A DNA stretch of 64,000 bases from Cyclobacterium sp. (GTDB lineage: Bacteria; Bacteroidota; Bacteroidia; Cytophagales; Cyclobacteriaceae), in NCBI RefSeq assembly GCF_014762705.1, contig NZ_JABURL010000080.1:1-64000 (forward strand), given 5' to 3'. The notes beneath the pieces were generated by a model. The model worked only from the letters and a program-made list of their open reading frames with translations. It was not told the origin of the DNA and searched no databases. Positions 35,404 through 45,184 of this stretch are shown here, piece after piece. Position 1 is the stretch's first letter. Each line of letters starts with the position of its first letter. A program made the position numbers and the translations under genes.

Positions 35404-36462
35404 ATGAAAACGGCAAAGGATACCACCTTTCTATTATTAACCGATCCGGAATTTGTCCGTTGGGTCAAGTCCCCTGATGCGGAGTTGGATACGTACTGGA
35501 AAAATTGGCTGCTAGCACATCCTGATAAAATAAAGAGTGTAAAAGAGGCCAGAGAAATAATTGATGGTTTGAAGTCGAAACAAGGTGTCTTGCCAAAAAA
35601 TAATAAATACGAGGTATTGCAAAAAATTTTGGCAACAGAAACACCGGGGACAAGACCTTCATCAGAAAAAAACACCTCGCAAAGAGACCCGTTTTTTTGG
35701 CTCATTATGGGTCAGTGGACCAAGGTAGCTGCCATTCTGGTTTTTGTACTGGTATCCATTTTTTTATTGAGCAGGATGGCCATTGATCCGGCACCATTGG
35801 AACCTGCCGAGGTACCAAAAGTGGCCATGATAGTAAAAACTACGCAATTTGGGGAAAAATTGAATTTCAAACTTCCCGATGGCTCAACAGTTTGGTTGAA
35901 TTCAGGAAGTGAATTGATTTTCCCGGAAAGATTCGATTCATTGGAGAGAAGGGTTATCCTGACTGGAGAGGGATTTTTTGACGTTCAGCAGGATTCCAGC
36001 AGCACATTTAGGGTAGTGTCCGGTAACCTGATCACCGAGGCAGTAGGCACTTCTTTCAATATCAAATACATTGATATGGATCAATTGGCAGTTTCCTTGG
36101 TCAGTGGAAAGGTAAGGATAAACCACGATAGCTTGGAACATGGCTTGATTTTACAAGCAGGCCAGCAGCTTAGGTACCTTGATTCAGATAAGCGTTTTGA
36201 GGTAAAACCCTTTTCTACCGCTGAAATTACAGGATGGAGGGAAGGGCTGCTTCAATTTTCCGATGCTGGATTTGAAGAGGTAATTCGTCAATTGGAACGC
36301 TGGTATGGGGTCAGCATTTCAGTTACAGGCCATCCATCCAATACCTGGCAACTCAGCGGAAAATACAACAACCAAAATCTCGATTTGGTGTTGGATCGAA
36401 TGGCTTACATAGAAAATTTCGAATATTACATCAGCGGCAAAAACGTAAACCTAAAATTTTAA
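35404..36462 (+). CDS. FecR family anti-sigma factor
   Basis: The 352-residue protein has a cytoplasmic sigma-binding N-terminus (about 1-100), a single transmembrane helix (about 105-125, KVAAILVFVLVSIFLLS), a periplasmic FecR domain (GEKLNFKLPDGSTVWLNSGS) and a C-terminal DUF4974/STN-like domain (GLLQFSDAGFEEVIRQLERW). It relays the signal from the STN domain of the neighbouring SusC to the upstream sigma factor. It is 128 bases ahead of the chosen susC start and probably co-transcribed. Confidence 0.94.
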   Translation: MKTAKDTTFLLLTDPEFVRWVKSPDAELDTYWKNWLLAHPDKIKSVKEAREIIDGLKSKQGVLPKNNKYEVLQKILATETPGTRPSSEKNTSQRDPFFWLIMGQWTKVAAILVFVLVSIFLLSRMAIDPAPLEPAEVPKVAMIVKTTQFGEKLNFKLPDGSTVWLNSGSELIFPERFDSLERRVILTGEGFFDVQQDSSSTFRVVSGNLITEAVGTSFNIKYIDMDQLAVSLVSGKVRINHDSLEHGLILQAGQQLRYLDSDKRFEVKPFSTAEITGWREGLLQFSDAGFEEVIRQLERWYGVSISVTGHPSNTWQLSGKYNNQNLDLVLDRMAYIENFEYYISGKNVNLKF

Positions 36463-36590
36463 ATATATGACAGACTTCCAATGAGAAAATGGGTAAAGAA
36501 CCCCTAAAATGGTCCGGGATGGAAAGTCATTGGGGAATGCACCATCACCGAACCAGGCTTAATGAATGTTTCAATAAACCTTTTAAAATT

Positions 36591-39500
36591 ATGAAATTTA
36601 AATTACAAAAGACAATTTATATGTTGTCACGCTATTTCCTTTATGGATTTTCCCTGCAACTACTGGTATTAAACCTGGTTCTAGCAGGAAGTGTCAATGC
36701 CCAATTGGAGACCATTGATAAGGTTTGGGTCAATTTGAATCAAAAGGAGATGTCTTTGGGCCAGTTTTTCAGGCAGGTTGAATCCAGGACACCCTTCACC
36801 TTTTCCTATGACAAAAAGGATCTGGACAGGGAAATGAAAGTGGTTTTGACCAACAGCGGTGCAAGTGTGGAGACCATGCTTCAGGAAGTAGCCCAGCAAA
36901 CTTCACTGGGTTTCCGCCAGGTCAATGATCAGATTGATGTTAGAAAAATTAACAAGTTATCCGCTAAGGTGGAAACCTTGGTGGAAATAACGGTGAGTGG
37001 ACTTGTACAAGATGAGCAGGGTCAACCCCTTCCGGGTGCCACTGTGTCGGTACAGGGAACTTCTACGGGTACTGTTACGGATCTGGACGGCAGTTATTCC
37101 CTGACTGTTCCTGATGATGCCGTATTGGTCTTTTCATACATAGGTTACGATACCCAAAGGGTAACAGTAGGCAACCAGACAACAATCAATATCACCATGA
37201 GTATGGATGAGTCTTCTCTGGAGGAAGTTTTGGTCATCGGTTACGGTACTCAAAAGCGAAGTGATCTGACTGGTGCGGTATCCTCCGTTAAGGCAGAACA
37301 ATTGACAGCTTATCCCGCCATCGATGCGGTGCAGGCCTTACAAGGCCGGGCCGCGGGGGTACAGATTCAGGCCAACAACGGAGCGCCCGGTGCAAGTCTT
37401 AAAGTTCGTATCAGGGGGGGTACTTCTATCAATGCCAGCAGTGACCCGATTTTTGTGGTGGATGGATTTATTGGTGCTGCCATGCCTCCTCCGGAAGATA
37501 TCGCATCCATTGAAGTGTTGAAGGATGCTTCGGCCACGGCCATTTATGGATCCAGAGGAGCCAATGGAGTCATTATGGTCACCACCAAGAGAGGCAAGAA
37601 AGGGGCCGCCAGAATTGAATTCAATACTTCTTACTCCATGCAAAACGAAATCAACCGGTTGGACTTATTGAATGCGGAGCAATTCAATGACTATATATCC
37701 GATGCCAGACCCAACATTGAGCCAGCTGGAGGAGATACCGATTGGCAGGATCAGATATTTCGGACAGGCGGCATTCAGAATTACCAGCTCTCAATCAGTG
37801 GAGGAACAGATAATGTCAATTATTATGTATCAGGAGCCTATTTTGATCAAAAAGGGGTAATCATCAATTCGGATTTCAATCGGTTCAGCATTACCAGTAA
37901 CCTGGATATTCAGGCTACGGAAAAGCTAAAAATAGGATTGAACCTTTTTGCCCGGAGAAGCAGTAGTGACGGGGTAAGAACCCAGGAAGGTTCCGGCGGA
38001 CTCACCCCGGGCGTAGTTGCCTCAGCATTTAAGTTTGAACCTGATCAACCCATTTACAGGGAGGATGGAACCTTCACGGTTGCCCGCCTGAATGATCCCC
38101 ATGACAATCCGTATGCTGTGGCTACACAATTGGTCAATGAAAATGTAAACGATAGGTTTCAGGGCAATTTCTTTGCAGAATATGACCTGTTGGAGAACTT
38201 GAAATTCAGGACTACCTTAGGAGCAACTGCCAATGCCAGTCGCACTGGTTTGTATTCCCCAACTACCGTGACGGAAGGAAGAAATGTAGGAGGAGATGCA
38301 CGCATTAATGCCTCTCGAAACACCTTGTTCTTAAATGAAAATTACCTGACCTATACAAAAAACTTTGCCGGTGACCATACATTCACCGCCATGGGAGGGT
38401 ATTCCTACCAATCATCTGAAAATGAAAATTGGGGAGCAAGGGGTACTTCATTCATCACCGATGCCTTTTCCTTCTGGAATCTGGGCTCTGCTGCGGTTTG
38501 GCAAACCCCCAATTCCGGTCTTACGGACTGGAGGATTTCATCATTTTATGGTCGTTTGAATTATTCTTTGGGAGACAAGTACCTCCTTACTTTTAACGCC
38601 CGTTATGATGGTTCTTCTACCTTTTCAAGAAATAACAAGTGGGCCTTTTTTCCTTCAGGAGCCATTGCCTGGAACATGAAAAATGAGCCATTTCTGGAGA
38701 CCTCGGATCTGATCAGTTTCTGGAAGTGGAGAGCCAGCTACGGAATTACAGGAAATCAGGCGATTTCTCCCTACCAGACATTGGCCAGGTTTTCACCGGT
38801 GTTTACGGTGATCGATGGTGTGCCCGTGAATGCCGTCCGCCCAACCACGGTAGCGAACGACAACCTCACCTGGGAAACCACCGCCCAGTTTAATATTGGA
38901 GCGGATATTGGCTTCTGGGACGATCGGGTTACCTTATCAGCTGAATACTACCGCATGGTCACCTCTGACCTTTTATTTGCTGTTCAGTTGCCACAATATT
39001 CCGGTTACACCAATCAATTGAGGAATATCGGTGAGGTGGAAAACAAAGGAGTGGAATTAACCCTGGGTTCAAGAAACCTGGTTGGAGCCTTTCAATGGGA
39101 CATGGATATCAACTTCTCCAGAAACCGGAACACCGTTTTATCGCTGCCCGATGGAAATGATATACAATATGGTTCCGGTCCGGGCCATATGGTAGGCCTT
39201 GGCACCACACAACTGCTTAAAGAGGGTTATCCTGTTGGTAGTTTCTTTGGTTGGGTTTACGACGGTGTTTATCAGGAGGGAGAAGGTTTCCTTCCAGGTG
39301 GAGGCTTTGAACAAACTCCCGGAGGAGAAAAATTCAGAGACCTGAACAACGACGGTACGTTGAACAGCGACGATAGGGAGATCATTGGTAATCCCCATCC
39401 CGATTTCTTCTGGGGTTGGAACCATGATTTCAGGTACCGGAATTTTGACCTGAATGTATTCTTTCAGGGTTCCTTTGGCAATGATATCCTGAGTTACACC

Positions 39501-39902
39501 CTAATGGAGTTGGACTTAATGTCAGGGATAAACAATGCCACTACCGCAGCGCTGAACAGATGGACGCCCACAAACACGCAAACGGATATCCCAAGGGCCT
39601 TTAATGGAAGGACCAGAAGGGTTTCTACCCGTTGGATCTATGACGGTTCTTTTACCAGGCTGAAAAACCTGTCCCTGGGCTACAATTTCCCTAAATCGAT
39701 TGTTGACAGGTTGAGTTTATCCAGGTTGAGGGTATATGTGAGTGCCCAGAACGTTCTGACCTTTACCCAGTATGAAGGGTATGATCCTGAGGTGAATTAC
39801 CGATCCGGTGGAGCTACCGATGGCAACAGGAACCTGGGATTGGATTACGGAAGTTATCCCAATGCAAAAAGTTATACAGTGGGATTAAATGTAGGATTTT
39901 AA
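36591..39902 (+). CDS. SusC/RagA family TonB-linked outer-membrane transporter with STN domain
   Basis: The 1103-residue barrel forms the channel of a SusCD pedal-bin importer. Order: signal peptide ending NAQ; STN (secretin/TonB N-terminal) domain at about 40-115; carboxypeptidase-D-like domain (GLVQDEQGQPLPGATVSVQG); plug with EEVLVIGYGTQKRSDLTGAV; 22-strand barrel ending in a terminal Phe. The STN domain is the part that signals to FecR. ATG 36591 was taken because it starts the signal peptide; the frame is open to 36489. The substrate cannot be read from this sequence and no CAZyme or protease lies in the same unit. Confidence 0.95.
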   Translation: MKFKLQKTIYMLSRYFLYGFSLQLLVLNLVLAGSVNAQLETIDKVWVNLNQKEMSLGQFFRQVESRTPFTFSYDKKDLDREMKVVLTNSGASVETMLQEVAQQTSLGFRQVNDQIDVRKINKLSAKVETLVEITVSGLVQDEQGQPLPGATVSVQGTSTGTVTDLDGSYSLTVPDDAVLVFSYIGYDTQRVTVGNQTTINITMSMDESSLEEVLVIGYGTQKRSDLTGAVSSVKAEQLTAYPAIDAVQALQGRAAGVQIQANNGAPGASLKVRIRGGTSINASSDPIFVVDGFIGAAMPPPEDIASIEVLKDASATAIYGSRGANGVIMVTTKRGKKGAARIEFNTSYSMQNEINRLDLLNAEQFNDYISDARPNIEPAGGDTDWQDQIFRTGGIQNYQLSISGGTDNVNYYVSGAYFDQKGVIINSDFNRFSITSNLDIQATEKLKIGLNLFARRSSSDGVRTQEGSGGLTPGVVASAFKFEPDQPIYREDGTFTVARLNDPHDNPYAVATQLVNENVNDRFQGNFFAEYDLLENLKFRTTLGATANASRTGLYSPTTVTEGRNVGGDARINASRNTLFLNENYLTYTKNFAGDHTFTAMGGYSYQSSENENWGARGTSFITDAFSFWNLGSAAVWQTPNSGLTDWRISSFYGRLNYSLGDKYLLTFNARYDGSSTFSRNNKWAFFPSGAIAWNMKNEPFLETSDLISFWKWRASYGITGNQAISPYQTLARFSPVFTVIDGVPVNAVRPTTVANDNLTWETTAQFNIGADIGFWDDRVTLSAEYYRMVTSDLLFAVQLPQYSGYTNQLRNIGEVENKGVELTLGSRNLVGAFQWDMDINFSRNRNTVLSLPDGNDIQYGSGPGHMVGLGTTQLLKEGYPVGSFFGWVYDGVYQEGEGFLPGGGFEQTPGGEKFRDLNNDGTLNSDDREIIGNPHPDFFWGWNHDFRYRNFDLNVFFQGSFGNDILSYTLMELDLMSGINNATTAALNRWTPTNTQTDIPRAFNGRTRRVSTRWIYDGSFTRLKNLSLGYNFPKSIVDRLSLSRLRVYVSAQNVLTFTQYEGYDPEVNYRSGGATDGNRNLGLDYGSYPNAKSYTVGLNVGF

Positions 39903-39927
39903 TCTAGCCACCAAAAAAGAAATAACC

Positions 39928-41442
39928 ATGAAAACGAAAATATATAAATCTTTGGTTTTGGCCATGACTTGCTGGTTTGCCGGATGTACTGATCTGGAAG
40001 AAAAACCGGTAGGCTTGTTGGCCCCGGAAAGCTTGTTTAATTCAGCAAGTGATGTGGAAACGGCCATATTTGGAGCTTATGGATGGATTGCTTCCGAAAG
40101 ATTGTATGGAAGACAATTTGTAACTGCGCTGATGCTTCGGGGCGATATGGTAGATATTGGAGACCGGGGTACTCCTGCCGAGCGGCAGCAGGTGAATGAT
40201 TTCAATATGGATGATAATAATGGAATGGTCCGCTCTTTTTGGCCTTATTGGTACCAGGTGATCAGTGCGGCCAATGCCGCCATTTCCGGTGCCGAAAGCC
40301 TTGAATTGCAGGAAGAGGTCAACAACAGGTTGGTTGCAGAAGCCAGGTTTGTTCGTGCCTTTAGCTATTACCATCTGGTCCGTGGATTTGGAGACATTCC
40401 CTACATCGATTATTTTATCAATGATCCGGAAGCAGTTAAGGATATTTCCAAAACCAGTTCCTCAGAAGTTTATCAGGGAATATTGGCTGACCTGGAATAT
40501 GCCAAACAATGGCTTCCTGACAATCAGCCCAATAATGTAAGGTCCCGACCTACAAAAGGCACGGCTGCATCTTATCTGGCTTCCGTACACCTTACCCTTG
40601 CGGATTATCCCAAGGCCTATGAAGAAGCCAAATGGGTAATTGACAATAAAGAAAGATTTGGTTATGCTTTGGAAGGAGATTATCAAAACCTCTTCCGGGC
40701 GGAGATGGCAGATAATTTGAATGAACCAATTTTTACACTGGACTTCCTGGGACAACAAAACGGCGGAGGAGGTGCCAATGACGATATCATGCCACCGATG
40801 ACCGGCATCCGGGGAGCAGATCAGCTGGGATGGAGCGTTTGCGTTCCATCCATGGCAGTGTACAATACCTGGGATGACCGCGATTACCGCAAGGAAGTTA
40901 GCTTCCAACCCGAGGCTTTGATCAATGGGGTAATGGAACCTTATACCGAATATGCCAATACGCAACGGCCTCATATCGCCAAATACAGAATGTATCCCGG
41001 TAATAGCAATTCTGATGGAAGGTACTCGGATCATAATTATGCTGCCATGCGCTATGCAGAGGTTTTACTGATCGCTGCAGAAGCGGCAGCTGAGGTGAAT
41101 AGTGGGCCTACAGCAGAGGCCATTGAATATGTCAATGCCATCCGGGAGCGCGCCAGAAATGCCGGAGGAACACAAAATGCTTTTCCCGAAGATGTACCAG
41201 CAGGCTTGAATAAAGACAGCTTTATCGAGTTGGTATTGAACGAGCGCAGGTTAGAATTATCTTTTGAATATAAAAGATGGTATGACATTAAAAGGAGGCA
41301 ATTGGGAGAACAGGTGTTCACTGGCCCGGAAAGCCTGGAACCTCATCCTAATTTTGACCCTGCAAGGGATTACCTGATGCCACTTCCCAGAATAGAGTTG
41401 GATGTCAATCCCAACCTTGGTCCGCAAAACCCTGGTTATTGA
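39928..41442 (+). CDS. SusD/RagB family surface lipoprotein
   Basis: The 504-residue lipoprotein (lipobox WFAGC) caps the SusC channel and binds the substrate. It has the SusD-like N-terminal domain (PESLFNSASDVETAIFGAYG), TPR-type helices (YHLVRGFGDIPYI) and the RagB C-terminal signature (NERRLELSFEYKRWYDIKRR). It starts 25 bases after susC. A strong terminator follows, so the transcript from sigma factor to susD is a closed unit. Confidence 0.95.
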   Translation: MKTKIYKSLVLAMTCWFAGCTDLEEKPVGLLAPESLFNSASDVETAIFGAYGWIASERLYGRQFVTALMLRGDMVDIGDRGTPAERQQVNDFNMDDNNGMVRSFWPYWYQVISAANAAISGAESLELQEEVNNRLVAEARFVRAFSYYHLVRGFGDIPYIDYFINDPEAVKDISKTSSSEVYQGILADLEYAKQWLPDNQPNNVRSRPTKGTAASYLASVHLTLADYPKAYEEAKWVIDNKERFGYALEGDYQNLFRAEMADNLNEPIFTLDFLGQQNGGGGANDDIMPPMTGIRGADQLGWSVCVPSMAVYNTWDDRDYRKEVSFQPEALINGVMEPYTEYANTQRPHIAKYRMYPGNSNSDGRYSDHNYAAMRYAEVLLIAAEAAAEVNSGPTAEAIEYVNAIRERARNAGGTQNAFPEDVPAGLNKDSFIELVLNERRLELSFEYKRWYDIKRRQLGEQVFTGPESLEPHPNFDPARDYLMPLPRIELDVNPNLGPQNPGY

Positions 41443-41464
41443 GAGCTTGACCCAGTTACAATGC

Positions 41465-41500
41465 AAAAGGCGATGGAAATTTTCCATCGCCTTTTATTTT
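41465..41500 (+). terminator. Terminator of the susCD unit
   Basis: AAAAGGCGATGG pairs with CCATCGCCTTTT around an AAATTTT loop (41465-41495), followed by ATTTT. It lies 22 bases after the susD stop. Confidence 0.85.
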
Positions 41501-41664
41501 TTCCAGGTTTAGTTTAAACCCTTACCGATTCCCAAAAGCTCCGGTTGGGGAGGAGGGTGTAATTTACCTGACCCTATTTACCGAGCCACATATTAACCGG
41601 GCTTAGGCTACCACCGAACCATACTGATTGAATCATTGTAATTTTGCCTTGCACAAAATGACAT

Positions 41665-42990
41665 TTAATAAACAGGGAATTCCTTTTCAAGGCCATGGAA
41701 ATTATCAATCATTTGCCATTGGTCTTCGGGGATTTTTTGTCGGGCCGTTGAAGCTGCCCCATATTGTACGTAAGTGAGTGCACTCGCAAGTCTGAATTCC
41801 CTAATATCCCCCCAATTGGAAGAAGGATCGTCTGCCGCGGGAATGTCCACAGGAAAGCCATCGTAATAGGCTGCATTACCAGCAGCATTCGCAATTGCAA
41901 AGGTTATAGGGACCAACTCCACATCATTTTGTTCCAGCACAGGGTTAAATTGGGATAGGGGAAAAGAACCTACAGGCTTACCATAGGTCCTTTGTCCTAC
42001 CAGCACTATATCCATGTATGGATTCAGGCAATTGATGATCAATTCACTGGCAGAGGCAGATCCTCTGGAGGTGATGACGATCAATCTTTCCAAGGCAATA
42101 CCGCCTCTTTTTTCAAACCTGTATGTTTCATTGAGATTAGTCTTGTCAGCATTTAAGGCATTGGTATACATCAATTCTCCATTGGCGGCTGCCGGGATCA
42201 GTCCATTCATGATTTGCTCCGCCACATCCACGGAACCACCTCCGTTGTATCTCAAATCTAAAATTAGTTCATCTATTCCCGCAGCGTCAAAGTAATCCAA
42301 AGTTTCCTCTACTTCGGTACTTCGGTTGGGACTTAAACCAGCGGTGGCTTTGAAACTGTTATATACCCAGTAGCCAGTTTTTTTGCCTCCGGTTTCAATG
42401 ACATTTTTATACAAGACAGAATTGGCCTGGTATTCGGCCTTGGTATTGCTGCGGGTAGTAGTAGTTCCATCCGGAAGCCTGAAAGTAAAAGAATTGGAAA
42501 CACCAGGCAGGTTTTCACCCAGATCAAAATTATACCCATTGCTACTTCTGTAATCAGCAACAGGTTTCCCATTGATTTCGATAATTTCCCACCCCCTCTG
42601 CCAGCCATCCTGGCCGGCTGGAGAATCTTCATAGACAAAAGATACATAAAGTTTATTGTCCTCGCTCAAAGCAAAGCCAAAACCATGGCCAGCATTTTGG
42701 CCGGTAAAGGCTTTGTTAAAGTCTTCTCTGGTTGTAATATAAGACCAGCGGTCCAATTCTTGGTACATCAGGCCATAAAGCAGCTCATCATTACTGCGGT
42801 AATTGTTTACATCCAGGGCGAGGGGTAAACGATCATTCCAATAATACCATTCCTGCATGCTTTCATAAATGGCTTCCTTCACCAGATTTTGGTTTCGGGG
42901 CAATTCGCCAATATCTTCTTTACAGGAAAATAGAAGAAATGAAAACCCAAAAAGAAAGACAAAAACTAATTTTTTAAATTCTACCAACAT
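41665..42990 (-). CDS. S41 family (C-terminal processing) peptidase lipoprotein
   Basis: A 441-residue lipoprotein (lipobox LLFSC) with a PDZ-like region (about 130-190, VYEDSPAGQDGWQRGWEIIE) and the tail-specific protease domain: ELILDLRYNGGGSVDVAEQI, then the catalytic Ser in SRGSASASELI near residue 310 and the following GQRTYGKPVG. The start was put at ATG 42990 (MLVEFKKLVFVFLF); 43014 is nearly as good, and the frame stays open to 43332 without coding character. A 192-base divergent gap separates it from the TetR gene. Its substrate is unknown. Confidence 0.9.
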   Translation of the reverse strand: MLVEFKKLVFVFLFGFSFLLFSCKEDIGELPRNQNLVKEAIYESMQEWYYWNDRLPLALDVNNYRSNDELLYGLMYQELDRWSYITTREDFNKAFTGQNAGHGFGFALSEDNKLYVSFVYEDSPAGQDGWQRGWEIIEINGKPVADYRSSNGYNFDLGENLPGVSNSFTFRLPDGTTTTRSNTKAEYQANSVLYKNVIETGGKKTGYWVYNSFKATAGLSPNRSTEVEETLDYFDAAGIDELILDLRYNGGGSVDVAEQIMNGLIPAAANGELMYTNALNADKTNLNETYRFEKRGGIALERLIVITSRGSASASELIINCLNPYMDIVLVGQRTYGKPVGSFPLSQFNPVLEQNDVELVPITFAIANAAGNAAYYDGFPVDIPAADDPSSNWGDIREFRLASALTYVQYGAASTARQKIPEDQWQMIDNFHGLEKEFPVY

Positions 42991-43182
42991 CTTTATTCTG
43001 CTTAAACTTCTCATTAGTAACGTATTCAAAGTGCATTTAGATGCCCCAATTTGAAACATTTGAACATTGGGGATATAATTTCCCTTAAAGACAAAAGCTA
43101 TGGGGCAAATTAATTGCACATTTTTACAAACCACTTGCCTTCGGATATTGTTACTTGACTGTATGTTTAAAAATATGAGGAG

Positions 43183-43839
43183 ATGACAGAAAAAGCAAAA
43201 AGTCAAAAGACAGATAAATATAAAATTATCGAAGGATACATCAATCACATTTTGGAAACAGGTTCTGAACCAGTTTCTGTATTTAAGTTTGCAAAAGATC
43301 TGAAAATGCAGGAAGCTGCTTTTTACGAACATTTTACCAATTTCGGAGCCATCAAGAAAGCTGTTTGGGAGATGATTTTTGACCGGACGCTAACTGATCT
43401 GGAAGGGCAGGAAGTATATAAAAGTTACAGTGCAAGGGAAAAGCTCCTGGGATTTTTTTTCACCTGGATCGAAGAATTAAAGAAAAGAAGGTCTTATCTG
43501 CTTGCCGTTTATGGGGAGAACCTGATGAAGGATAAAAAATTCCCTGCAGAGCTTAAGGGTTTCAAGTCTGAATTCAAAACCTTCGTTAATGAAATTATCA
43601 TGGAAGGAAAAGAGACAGATGAAATTGCTGAGCGGCCTTATATTACAGATCGATATGATGAGGCCTTATGGCTCCAGGTAATGTTTGTCTTTAGGTTTTG
43701 GCTGAAAGATGACTCTCCTGCATTCGAAAAAACAGATGCTGCCATAGAAAAATCAGTTAACCTTGCTTTTGACCTTATGGGGAAATCAGCACTTGACAGT
43801 TTTGTGGATTTCTCAAAATTTTTATTTCAATCCAGATAA
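43183..43839 (+). CDS. TetR family regulator (C-terminal subtype of Bacteroidota)
   Basis: A 218-residue protein with a weak TetR N-terminal helix-turn-helix (PVSVFKFAKDLKMQEAAFYEHF) and an all-helical ligand domain. The stop is 3 bases before the AarF kinase gene, so both are one unit. The HTH departs from the usual TetR pattern (YYHFKNK replaced by FYEHFTN), yet the fold signature remains. Paired TetR-AarF genes recur in Bacteroidota, which suggests that the regulator controls or senses something for the kinase. Confidence 0.82.
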   Translation: MTEKAKSQKTDKYKIIEGYINHILETGSEPVSVFKFAKDLKMQEAAFYEHFTNFGAIKKAVWEMIFDRTLTDLEGQEVYKSYSAREKLLGFFFTWIEELKKRRSYLLAVYGENLMKDKKFPAELKGFKSEFKTFVNEIIMEGKETDEIAERPYITDRYDEALWLQVMFVFRFWLKDDSPAFEKTDAAIEKSVNLAFDLMGKSALDSFVDFSKFLFQSR

Positions 43840-43842
43840 CAA

Positions 43843-45162
43843 ATGACTCAAAAATTGAAAGAGCAACAAAGCATCCCTGTGTCAAAGGTGCAAAGGGCGG
43901 CCAAATTTATTAGTACCGGTGCAAGGGTGGGAGGCAACTACATGAAGCATTATGCAAAAAAGGTAGTAAACCCTTCATTGACCAGAGATGACCTGGATAA
44001 AAGCAATGCAACAGATATCTATGATTCCTTAAGTGAATTGAAGGGAAGTGCTTTAAAGGTGGCCCAAATGATGGCCATGGATAAAAACATGCTACCCCGG
44101 GCCTACCAGGATAAATTCACCATGGCCCAGTACAGTGCTCCACCACTGTCTTTTCCATTGGTGGTAAAAACCTTCCAGCAGCATTTTAATAAAGGGCCTG
44201 AATCACTTTTCGATACTTTTACACCTTCTGCTGTAAATGCTGCTTCTATCGGTCAGGTTCACCAGGCAACGAAAGACGGCAAAATATACGCAGTCAAAAT
44301 ACAATATCCAGGAGTAGCTTCCAGTGTTCGCTCCGATTTGAAATTGGTAAAACCCTTTGCACTTCGCCTGCTGAATATGAATGAGCGGGAATTGGATCAT
44401 TACATGGAGGAAGTCGAGGAGAAATTGCTGGAGGAGACAGATTATGAACTGGAGGTCAGGAGAAGCAAAGAAATTTCAGAAGCCTGTTCCCATATTGCGG
44501 ATTTACAGTTTCCCCGCTATTATGAATCACTCAGCAGTCCAAGGATCATTACCATGGATTGGATGGAAGGATTGCATCTCAGGGAGTGGCTGGCCACCAA
44601 TCCTGATCAGCAAGCAAAAAACCGAATCGGGCAGGCTTTATGGGATTTTTACCACCATCAGGTCCACGAGTTAAAGCAGGTACATGCCGATCCCCATCCT
44701 GGTAATTTTATCATTCAGGATGGCAATCAACTTGCCGTAATTGATTTTGGTTGTGTGAAGGTGATACCCGAAGATTTCTATACCGGATATTTTTCATTGA
44801 TCAAAAAAGACCTTTTGATCAATGAGGATGAACTAAACCAAATATTTTATGGCCTGGAGTTTATATCAAATAAAGACTCCGAGGAGGAAAAAATCTACTT
44901 TAAAAATACATTTAAGGAAATGATTTCGCTTTTGGGAAAACCTTTCCATGTAGACCATTTTGATTTTGCAGATGATGGTTATTTCCAGCAGATTTTTGCT
45001 TTAGGTGATAAGATTTCCAACGACAAGATGTTTAGAAAATCCAAGCAGGCCAGGGGATCCAGGCATGGTTTGTACATCAACCGTACTTACTTTGGTTTGT
45101 ATAATTTATTGAACCAACTGCAGGCGGCAGTGGAAACAACCAAGCCGGAATGGTTAAAATGA
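43843..45162 (+). CDS. ABC1/AarF/UbiB family atypical kinase
   Basis: The 439-residue protein is a UbiB-family protein-kinase-like ATPase. Visible: the KxGQ-type motif in LKGSALKVAQMMAMD, the Ala-rich loop ASIGQVHQA with the VKIQYPG lysine strand, a catalytic-loop segment HADPHPGNF and the metal-binding DFGCVK. Family members support ubiquinone synthesis or lipid metabolism. It lacks the C-terminal transmembrane helices of UbiB. Bacteroidota make menaquinone, so a role in quinone or lipid handling other than ubiquinone is expected. Confidence 0.92.
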   Translation: MTQKLKEQQSIPVSKVQRAAKFISTGARVGGNYMKHYAKKVVNPSLTRDDLDKSNATDIYDSLSELKGSALKVAQMMAMDKNMLPRAYQDKFTMAQYSAPPLSFPLVVKTFQQHFNKGPESLFDTFTPSAVNAASIGQVHQATKDGKIYAVKIQYPGVASSVRSDLKLVKPFALRLLNMNERELDHYMEEVEEKLLEETDYELEVRRSKEISEACSHIADLQFPRYYESLSSPRIITMDWMEGLHLREWLATNPDQQAKNRIGQALWDFYHHQVHELKQVHADPHPGNFIIQDGNQLAVIDFGCVKVIPEDFYTGYFSLIKKDLLINEDELNQIFYGLEFISNKDSEEEKIYFKNTFKEMISLLGKPFHVDHFDFADDGYFQQIFALGDKISNDKMFRKSKQARGSRHGLYINRTYFGLYNLLNQLQAAVETTKPEWLK

Positions 45163-45184
45163 AAAGGTGTAAATTCCTTAAAGG

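Noticed and set aside
40462-41034. 190-residue frame opposite the SusD gene
   Set aside because: SusD has complete family signatures; the antisense frame is compositionally random.
41665-43332. 555-residue version of the S41 peptidase
   Set aside because: The 114 extra N-terminal residues are Cys/Phe-rich translation of non-coding DNA; the lipoprotein start at 42990 is far better.
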